A stretch of DNA of 8,102 bases from the NCBI GenBank assembly GCA_030040235.1, contig JASHUC010000331.1:1-8102 (forward strand), in the 5' to 3' direction. The notes under the pieces are model-generated. The model did not search any database and was not told where the DNA came from. It was given only the letters and a program-made list of their open reading frames with translations. The stretch is from Gammaproteobacteria bacterium. Lineage in GTDB: Bacteria; Pseudomonadota; Gammaproteobacteria; Steroidobacterales; Steroidobacteraceae. A program made the position numbers and the translations under genes. Shown piece by piece: positions 1-8,102 of this stretch; the stretch's first letter is position 1, and the number at the start of each line of letters is the position of its first letter.

Positions 1-4394
<4,394 letters not shown>

Positions 4395-4513
4395 CGGGTC
4401 ACCTCAAAAAAGTGCAGCCGACACGCGGGCCACCCGGACCAGCCGCCGCTGCCAGGTCGCTGCGCATCGAGCGCGATGCGAGTGATGAAGTGAATTGGGG
4501 ATCGCCAATACTA

Positions 4514-4541
4514 CCCCATTCTCTTCATTTTATGAATGGGG
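4514..4541 (-). repeat. 8-bp hairpin overlapping the post-rplL hairpin
   Basis: CCCCATTC (4514–4521) and GAATGGGG (4534–4541) are perfect inverted repeats around a 12-nt loop, which itself contains a smaller TTCAT/ATGAA stem. The last four bases (4538–4541) also belong to the 9-bp stem at 4538–4560, so the two full-length hairpins compete. The inverted repeat is directly seen; a regulatory switch is inference. Confidence 0.5.
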
Positions 4542-4560
4542 TCCGCTTCCCGCGGACCCC
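4538..4560 (-). repeat. Perfect 9-bp hairpin downstream of rplL
   Basis: The arms GGGGTCCGC and GCGGACCCC pair perfectly around a 5-nt loop. In the transcript the hairpin begins 31 nt after the rplL stop codon. It is GC-rich like a terminator stem, but it is followed by AUUCAUAAAAUG rather than a U-tract, so it is more likely an attenuator, a pause or processing hairpin, or an mRNA 3'-end stabiliser for rplJL than a full terminator. Confidence 0.6.
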
Positions 4561-4591
4561 GTGAGACCTTGGGCGCCAGCCCATGAAAAGC

Positions 4592-4981
4592 CTACTTGAT
4601 CTCCACCTTCGCGCCGGCGTCCTCGAGCTTTTTCTTGATGGCGTCGGAGTCGGCCTTGGAGACCGCCTCCTTCACGGTGGAGGGAGCGCCCTCCACGAGG
4701 TCCTTGGCCTCCTTGAGGCCGAGGCCGGTGATCTCGCGGATCACCTTGATCACGCTCACCTTCTTGTCTGCCGGGTACTCCTTGAGGGTGACCGTGAATT
4801 CGGTCTTCTCCTCGGCGGGAGCGGCCGCAGCACCTTGAGCGGCGGCCGGTGCCGCCGCAACGGCAACCGGCGCAGCGGCGGTGACGCCGAACTTCTTCTC
4901 CATGTCGGAGATCAGCTCGACGACCTCCATCACGCTCATCTTGGAAATCGCGTCGAGGATTTCGTCTTTGGTAACAGCCAT
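4592..4981 (-). CDS. rplL: Ribosomal protein L7/L12 (bL12)
   Basis: This 129-residue acidic stalk protein of the large ribosomal subunit is present as dimers on L10 and recruits and activates translation GTPases such as EF-Tu and EF-G. Residues 1–33 form the N-terminal dimerisation and L10-binding domain ([19 protein letters not shown]). Residues 35–57 are an Ala/Pro-rich flexible hinge. Residues 58–129 are the globular factor-binding domain, with the hallmark [13 protein letters not shown] at 85–97. It is 8 residues longer than the E. coli protein, mainly in the hinge. The open frame extends upstream, but the ATG at 4981 is chosen because AGGAG lies 7 nt before it and the family N-terminus starts there. 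It lies 40 nt after rplJ and is very probably cotranscribed with it. Confidence 0.99.
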   Translation of the reverse strand: MAVTKDEILDAISKMSVMEVVELISDMEKKFGVTAAAPVAVAAAPAAAQGAAAAPAEEKTEFTVTLKEYPADKKVSVIKVIREITGLGLKEAKDLVEGAPSTVKEAVSKADSDAIKKKLEDAGAKVEIK

Positions 4982-5021
4982 GTGGGGTCTCCTGGAACGA
5001 ATGCAAGTCGATTGGGGGCAA

Positions 5022-5555
5022 TCAGGCGCCGGCCGCCTGCTTCTGCTCGCGAAGCGCGGCGAGCGTCCGCGCGAGCTTGGCTTGTGGCTCGGCAAGGGTG
5101 CGTACGAGCTTCTCGATGGGGGCCTTGAGCACTCCGAGCAGGATCGCGAGCGCTTGCTCGCGGGTCGGCAGGCTCGCCACCTTCTCGAGGTCCTTGCCCG
5201 ACAGCACCTGGCCGCCGAGCGAGACGAGCGTGGCGATGAGCTTGTCGTTCGCCTTGCCGAAGTCCTTCACCACGCGCGCCGCCGCGCCCGGGTCGTTCTT
5301 CGAGAAGGCGAGCACGAGCGGTCCCTTCAGGGAGGGGCCGATCGGCTCGAACGCCGTGCCGGCGATGGCACGGCGGGCGAGCGTGTTCTTCACCACGCGC
5401 ATGTACACGCCCTGTGATCGCGCCTTGGCGCGCAGATCGGTCATCTGCGCGACCGTGAGTCCTCTGTATTGCGCGGCAACCACCGACTGGGCTTTCGCCG
5501 CAACGGCAGCCACCTCCGCAACCAGGGTCTGCTTGTCTTCGAGTTTGAGGGGCAT
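5022..5555 (-). CDS. rplJ: Ribosomal protein L10 (uL10)
   Basis: This 177-residue base of the ribosomal stalk binds 23S rRNA next to L11 and carries the L7/L12 dimers on its C-terminal helix. In E. coli the L10–L12 complex also represses its own mRNA. The rRNA-binding N-terminal domain is recognisable by DKQTLVAEV, the [13 protein letters not shown] segment and [15 protein letters not shown] (49–63), followed by the family motif [12 protein letters not shown]. The protein is 12 residues longer than E. coli L10 (165), and the extra length is in the tail, where KLVRTLA (149–155) is followed 11 residues later by KLARTLA (160–166). The start ATG is preceded by GGAG with a rather long 10-nt spacing, in a leader that may fold over the start region. 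Confidence 0.98.
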   Translation of the reverse strand: MPLKLEDKQTLVAEVAAVAAKAQSVVAAQYRGLTVAQMTDLRAKARSQGVYMRVVKNTLARRAIAGTAFEPIGPSLKGPLVLAFSKNDPGAAARVVKDFGKANDKLIATLVSLGGQVLSGKDLEKVASLPTREQALAILLGVLKAPIEKLVRTLAEPQAKLARTLAALREQKQAAGA

Positions 5556-5674
5556 TTTGCAGGCTCTCCATCTGCGCAGGCTCGAGCATTAAGAGGTCTC
5601 ACCTCGCCTGCGGTCTAAGACAGTCGCACTGGGTCGCGTGAAATCCTCGAATCAAATCCTGTGGGACACCCGCC
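5556..5674 (-). promoter_or_regulatory. Candidate L10 autoregulatory leader of rplJL
   Basis: This 119-nt gap between rplA and rplJ contains no gene. In the transcript, CGCAGGC (5612–5606) can pair with GCCUGCG (5581–5575). Immediately inside that stem is a perfect GAGGU/ACCUC hairpin with a 3-nt loop (5605–5593), leaving an unpaired 11-nt bulge on the 3' side. A second GCCUGC copy (5564–5559), between the ribosome-binding site and the ATG, could compete for the same partner. L10 leaders bound by L10–L12 are known from many bacteria at exactly this position, with bulged-stem or kink-turn geometry. The pairings are seen; L10 binding is inferred. No clear sigma70 promoter was found. Confidence 0.45.
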
Positions 5675-6394
5675 TCAATCGGCGTGCGCCCCCGCATCCG
5701 CTTTACCGAGCGTCGAGGTATCGACGGTGATGCCCGGACCCATGGTCGAGGACACCGAGACACGCTTGAGGTACTGGCCCTTCGCGGCCGACGGCTTCGC
5801 CTTCTGCAGATCGCCGACGAGCGCCATCAGGTTGTCCTTGAGGGCGTTCACCTCGAAGCTCGCCTTGCCGATCGTGCAGTGGACGATGCCGGCCTTGTCC
5901 ACGCGGTAGCGCACCTGCCCCGCCTTGGCGTTGCGCACGGCGGAGGCCACATCGGGCGTCACGGTGCCGACCTTCGGGTTCGGCATGAGCCCGCGGGGGC
6001 CCAAGATCTGGCCGAGCTGGCCGACCACCCGCATCGCATCGGGGCTGGCCACCACCACATCGAAATTGATCTCGCCCCCTTTGACCTTGGCGGCGAGGTC
6101 CTCGAGTCCGACGATGTCGGCGCCGGCGGCGCGCGCGGCGTCCTGGTTCTTGCCGGTGGTGAATACCGCCACCCGCACCGTCTTGCCGATGCCGTGCGGC
6201 ATCACCGTCGAGCCGCGCACCTGCTGGTCGGACTTGCTCGCATCGATACCGAGGTTCACCGCCGCATCGACCGATTCGTCGAACTTGGCCTTGGCGAACT
6301 GCTTGACGAGCTTCAAGGCCTCCTCGAGCGGGTAGTGCTTGCCCGGGGGAAGCTTTTCCTTCCAGACCTTCTCGCGCTTGGTGAGCTGTACCAT
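5675..6394 (-). CDS. rplA: Ribosomal protein L1 (uL1)
   Basis: This 239-residue protein (E. coli 234) forms the mobile L1 stalk on 23S rRNA near the tRNA exit site. In many bacteria it represses translation of its own rplKA mRNA. The sequence is canonical, with [20 protein letters not shown] near 38–57, the [19 protein letters not shown] segment at 111–129, and the L1 signature [16 protein letters not shown] at 131–146 followed by [10 protein letters not shown]. The start ATG is 3 nt after the rplK stop. Its purine-rich ribosome-binding site (GAGGGGG) is formed by the last rplK codons, so translation of the two genes is probably coupled. The last residues (KADAGAHAD) are variable and carry no recognised motif. 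Confidence 0.98.
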   Translation of the reverse strand: MVQLTKREKVWKEKLPPGKHYPLEEALKLVKQFAKAKFDESVDAAVNLGIDASKSDQQVRGSTVMPHGIGKTVRVAVFTTGKNQDAARAAGADIVGLEDLAAKVKGGEINFDVVVASPDAMRVVGQLGQILGPRGLMPNPKVGTVTPDVASAVRNAKAGQVRYRVDKAGIVHCTIGKASFEVNALKDNLMALVGDLQKAKPSAAKGQYLKRVSVSSTMGPGITVDTSTLGKADAGAHAD

Positions 6395-6397
6395 GGC

Positions 6398-6829
6398 TTA
6401 GACCCCCTCGACATCGACGCCCATGCTGCGGGCGCTGCCGGCGATGGTGCGCACGGCGGCATCGAGATCGGCGGCGGTCAGATCGGGCTGCTTGGTCTTG
6501 GCGATCTCCTCGAGCTGCTTGCGCGTGATCTTGCCGACCTTGTTGGTGTTCGGCGTGCCGCTGCCCTTCTCGATCCCGATCGCCTTGCGGATGAGCACCG
6601 AGGCGGGCGGGGTCTTCATGATGAAGGTGAAGCTGCGGTCGGTGTACACGGTGATGACGACCGGAATCGGCAGGCCCTTCTCGAGCTTCTGCGTCTGGGC
6701 GTTGAACTGCTTGCAGAACTCCATGATGTTCACGCCCTGCTGGCCGAGCGCCGGGCCGATGGGCGGGGAGGGGTTCGCCGAGCCCGCCGGCACCTGCAGC
6801 TTGATGTAGCCGGTTACTTTCTTCGCCAT
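6398..6829 (-). CDS. rplK: Ribosomal protein L11 (uL11)
   Basis: This 143-residue protein (E. coli 142) binds the GTPase-associated centre of 23S rRNA and helps stimulate elongation-factor GTPases. It is also the site where RelA senses stalled ribosomes and, with rRNA, the thiostrepton target. The N-terminal domain has the proline-rich [20 protein letters not shown] (21–40), including the prolines equivalent to E. coli P22 and P26. The middle has [17 protein letters not shown] and KTPPAS. The C-terminal rRNA-binding domain runs from about 75 to the end ([22 protein letters not shown]). The ATG has AGGAG 8 nt upstream, part of a short leader that may be the L1 repressor site. It is followed by rplA after 3 nt. 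Confidence 0.99.
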   Translation of the reverse strand: MAKKVTGYIKLQVPAGSANPSPPIGPALGQQGVNIMEFCKQFNAQTQKLEKGLPIPVVITVYTDRSFTFIMKTPPASVLIRKAIGIEKGSGTPNTNKVGKITRKQLEEIAKTKQPDLTAADLDAAVRTIAGSARSMGVDVEGV

Positions 6830-6842
6830 GTCAAAGTCTCCT

Positions 6843-6871
6843 CGGGTTCAAACGCCGGTGAAGGCTCCCCG
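6843..6871 (-). promoter_or_regulatory. Candidate L1 repressor-binding hairpin in rplK leader
   Basis: The 51-nt nusG–rplK gap can form a hairpin closed by CGGG (6871–6868) and CCCG (6846–6843), with GGGGAGCC on the 5' side and GUUUGAACCC on the 3' side. Its 3' arm directly abuts the rplK ribosome-binding site AGGAG (6842–6838). L1 is known to repress rplKA by binding an rRNA-like stem-loop in this leader. The GGGAGC element is my recollection of that site type, not a verified match. The stem is short, so confidence is modest. Confidence 0.4.
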
Positions 6872-6880
6872 AATCCTGTG

Positions 6881-7414
6881 TCAAGCCTTCTCGACTTGAG
6901 AGAAGTCGAGCTCCACGGGCGTCGAGCGCCCGAGGATCTGCACCGCCACCTGCAGCCGGTTCTTCTCGTAGTTCACGTTCTCGACGACGCCGTTGAAGTC
7001 GTTGAACGGCCCCTCGATCACGCGCACCACCTCGCCCGGCTCGAAGAGCACCTTCGGCCGCGGCTTGTCCACGCCTTCCTCGACACGGCGCAGGATCTGG
7101 TTCGCCTCCTTGTCCGTGATCGGCGCCGGCCGGTCGGAGGTGCCGCCGATGAAGCCGAGCACCTTCGGCACATCGCGCACGAGGTGCCAGGTCTCCTCGT
7201 CCATCTCCATCTGCACCAGGACGTATCCCGGGTAGAACTTGCGCTCGCTCTTGCGCTTCTGACCGTCGCGCATTTCCACGACCTCTTCGGTCGGAACGAG
7301 AATCTCGCCGAACTTCTGCTCGAGGCTCTCGCGCTTGATGCGCTCCTTGAGGGCCTGGGCAACCCGGTGCTCGAAATTCGAGTACGCGTGGACCACGTAC
7401 CAGCGCAGCGACAT
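6881..7414 (-). CDS. nusG: Transcription elongation/termination factor NusG
   Basis: NusG binds the RNA polymerase clamp, reduces pausing and bridges polymerase to ribosomal S10 or to Rho. The product has 177 residues (E. coli 181). Residues 1–116 are the NGN polymerase-binding domain ([49 protein letters not shown]). Residues about 122–177 are the KOW domain ([30 protein letters not shown]). The frame also allows a GTG start two codons earlier at 7420, but that codon directly touches the AGGAGG ribosome-binding site; the ATG at 7414 has a proper 6-nt spacing and is preferred. It begins 2 nt after secE, so the two genes are very probably cotranscribed and coupled. The position equivalent to E. 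coli F165 is Leu161. Confidence 0.98.
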   Translation of the reverse strand: MSLRWYVVHAYSNFEHRVAQALKERIKRESLEQKFGEILVPTEEVVEMRDGQKRKSERKFYPGYVLVQMEMDEETWHLVRDVPKVLGFIGGTSDRPAPITDKEANQILRRVEEGVDKPRPKVLFEPGEVVRVIEGPFNDFNGVVENVNYEKNRLQVAVQILGRSTPVELDFSQVEKA

Positions 7415-7416
7415 GC

Positions 7417-7800
7417 TCACCCTCCTTGACCGGTCAGATAGCGCGTGGCCCAGGCGAGCACCAGGTCAACGAGCCAGAAGAAAACACCCGCAATGACGAC
7501 GAACCCGAACACGACCAAGGTCGTCATGCCCGTCTCCCGGCGCGTGGGCCAGACGACCTTGCGCAGCTCGACCTTCGAGTCGAGCCAGAACTGGTGCAGG
7601 CCGCGCCCATAGCCCGAGGGCACGATGACCAACACGGCGAGCACGAGCCCCGCCGCCACGGCGAGCCAGCGCAGCCACCAGGCCTCGGCGCCGCCGAGCA
7701 CGTAGTAGCCGGCAACGCCTGCGGCCACGAAGGCGATCGCAACGCTGAGCTTCAGCTTGTCTGCTGTCCCAGTGACCGGGACTTTCTGTTCGTCGTTCAC
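7417..7800 (-). CDS. secE: Preprotein translocase subunit SecE
   Basis: SecE is the essential inner-membrane subunit that clamps SecY in the SecYEG channel. The product is 127 residues, the same as E. coli, with three predicted membrane segments at about 18–36, 42–62 and 93–117. Before the third helix is the conserved cytoplasmic amphipathic motif [20 protein letters not shown] (71–90), the diagnostic part of the family. The start is a GTG only 10 nt downstream of tRNA-Trp. Further upstream the frame runs into the tRNA, and I see no alternative start before the first membrane helix. I find no Shine-Dalgarno sequence in front of the GTG. The gene is followed 2 nt later by nusG. Identification is secure; the start is very likely but lacks ribosome-binding-site support. 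Confidence 0.96.
   Translation of the reverse strand: MNDEQKVPVTGTADKLKLSVAIAFVAAGVAGYYVLGGAEAWWLRWLAVAAGLVLAVLVIVPSGYGRGLHQFWLDSKVELRKVVWPTRRETGMTTLVVFGFVVIAGVFFWLVDLVLAWATRYLTGQGG
7421..7426 (-). promoter_or_regulatory. nusG ribosome-binding site (decides ATG over GTG start)
   Basis: A perfect AGGAGG lies inside the last codons of secE. It leaves 6 nt before the ATG at 7414 but 0 nt before the in-frame GTG at 7420, so only the ATG is usable. Confidence 0.85.
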
Positions 7801-7810
7801 TTGAAATCGC

Positions 7811-7886
7811 TGGCAGGCCAGGAGGGAATCGAACCCCCAACCTGCGGTTTTGGAGACCGCCGCTCTGCCAATTGAGCTACTGGCCT
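7811..7886 (-). tRNA. trpT: tRNA-Trp (anticodon CCA)
   Basis: This complete 76-nt tRNA has a perfect 7-bp acceptor stem (AGGCCAG with CTGGCCT), a D-arm AGCTCAATTGGCAGAGC, an anticodon stem GCGGT/ACCGC with loop CTCCAAA giving anticodon CCA, a TψC arm with GGTTCGATTCC, discriminator G and an encoded CCA end. It closely resembles E. coli tRNA-Trp. It sits 12 nt after the tuf stop and 10 nt before secE, with no room for separate promoters, so it is probably cut out of a tuf–trpT–secE–nusG transcript. The same placement is known in other gammaproteobacteria such as Pseudomonas. Confidence 0.98.
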
Positions 7887-7898
7887 ACTCGTTAAAAG

Positions 7899-8102
7899 CT
7901 ACTTCAGCACCTTGGCGACGACGCCGGAGCCTACGGTCTTGCCGCCCTCGCGGATGGCAAAGCGCAGCCCCTGCTCCATCGCAATGGGGCTGATCAGCTC
8001 CACCGTCATCTTGATGTTGTCCCCGGGCATGACCATCTCCACCCCCGCAGGCAACTCGATCGTCCCGGTCACATCGGTGGTGCGAAAGTAAAACTGCGGC
8101 CG
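7899..8102 (-). CDS. tuf: Elongation factor Tu, C-terminal part (cut by window edge)
   Basis: This is the last 67 residues of EF-Tu, the GTPase that brings aminoacyl-tRNA to the ribosome; the GTPase domain lies beyond the window. What is visible is domain 3, the beta-barrel that contacts aminoacyl-t[41 protein letters not shown], and the near-invariant [20 protein letters not shown], ending in LK and a TAG stop. The LRFAIREGG segment, where kirromycin-resistance changes map in E. coli, looks wild type. Upstream genes are not visible, but this position before trpT–secE matches tufB of gammaproteobacteria. Many species carry a second tuf copy elsewhere, which cannot be tested here. Confidence 0.98.
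   Translation of the reverse strand, partial: RPQFYFRTTDVTGTIELPAGVEMVMPGDNIKMTVELISPIAMEQGLRFAIREGGKTVGSGVVAKVLK

Larger units (their letters stand above)
4395..4591 (-). promoter_or_regulatory. rplL–rpoB intergenic region, probable attenuation/processing site
   Basis: This 197-nt gap is the longest in the window and has no open gene. In E. coli the matching gap holds a partial terminator and an RNase III site that reduce rpoBC expression relative to rplJL. Visible here, in transcription order, are a 5-bp stem (4583–4570), a perfect 9-bp stem with a 5-nt loop (4560–4538), an 8-bp stem that overlaps it (4541–4514), a 5-bp stem (4509–4494), a perfect 7-bp stem with a 4-nt loop (4480–4463), and a run of six T (4411–4406) just before the rpoB ribosome-binding site. 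None is a textbook strong terminator, which fits partial read-through. I found no convincing sigma70 promoter. The function is inferred from position and the E. coli precedent. Confidence 0.55.

Noticed and set aside
4520..4540. CATAAAAT on the minus strand before rpoB as a possible -10 element.
   Set aside because: The region where a -35 would lie falls inside the GC-rich hairpin stem and does not resemble TTGACA. The A/T bases are better explained as the hairpin loop.
4982..5095. An N-terminal extension of L7/L12 to an upstream ATG at 5095.
   Set aside because: The extra residues overlap the rplJ coding region in another frame, are Arg/Pro/Ser-rich, and are absent from the family. The ATG at 4981 has a good ribosome-binding site.
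6856..6884. A perfect TTGACA at the nusG stop codon (6884–6879), as a possible promoter for rplK.
   Set aside because: With 16–18 nt spacing, the would-be -10 hexamers are TTCACC, TCACCG and CACCGG, which do not resemble TATAAT. The -35 match alone overlaps coding sequence and may be chance.
7415..7420. GTG at 7420 as the nusG start.
   Set aside because: It directly abuts the AGGAGG ribosome-binding site, leaving no spacing, and overlaps the secE stop. The ATG at 7414 has normal spacing.
5684..7429. A plus-strand open frame of 581 codons antisense to rplA, rplK and nusG.
   Set aside because: rplA, rplK and nusG all happen to be in the same reading frame, and this shadow is in codon register with all three, crossing the short gaps by chance. 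It has no recognisable domain.

Overview
The window is a conserved transcription and translation gene cluster of a GC-rich gammaproteobacterium. All genes are on the minus strand. Read in the direction of transcription (high to low coordinates), the order is tuf (3' end only), tRNA-Trp(CCA), secE, nusG, rplK (L11), rplA (L1), rplJ (L10), rplL (L7/L12), rpoB and rpoC (5' end only). The tuf–trpT–secE–nusG order, the 127-residue three-helix SecE and a beta subunit very close to that of E. coli all point to Gammaproteobacteria. The genus cannot be fixed from this sequence alone.

Region by region: 8102–7899 is the EF-Tu C-terminus. 7886–7811 is a complete tRNA-Trp with encoded CCA, only 12 nt after the tuf stop and 10 nt before the secE start. 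secE and nusG are 2 nt apart. A 51-nt gap with a possible L1-binding leader precedes rplK and rplA, which are 3 nt apart. A 119-nt gap with a plausible L10-type autoregulatory leader precedes rplJ and rplL, which are 40 nt apart. The longest gap (197 nt, 4395–4591) separates rplL from rpoB and is full of inverted repeats, as expected for the attenuation or processing region that sets RNA polymerase output relative to ribosomal proteins. rpoB and rpoC are 4 nt apart. No gene-free stretch exceeds 300 bases.

The genes fit together functionally. EF-Tu delivers aminoacyl-tRNA to the ribosomal stalk built from L11, L10 and L7/L12. L1 and L10 probably repress their own operons. NusG links RNA polymerase (RpoB/RpoC) to the ribosome and Rho. 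SecE is an essential part of the protein-export channel.

I see no mobile element, CRISPR array, horizontally acquired gene or unknown system; this is an ordinary core region. The points worth a second look are regulatory or at residue level: overlapping hairpins before rpoB, the L10 and L1 leader candidates, a secE gene that appears to lack a Shine-Dalgarno site directly behind a tRNA, a Phe-to-Leu change at a key NusG contact position, and an 11-residue repeat in the L10 tail.
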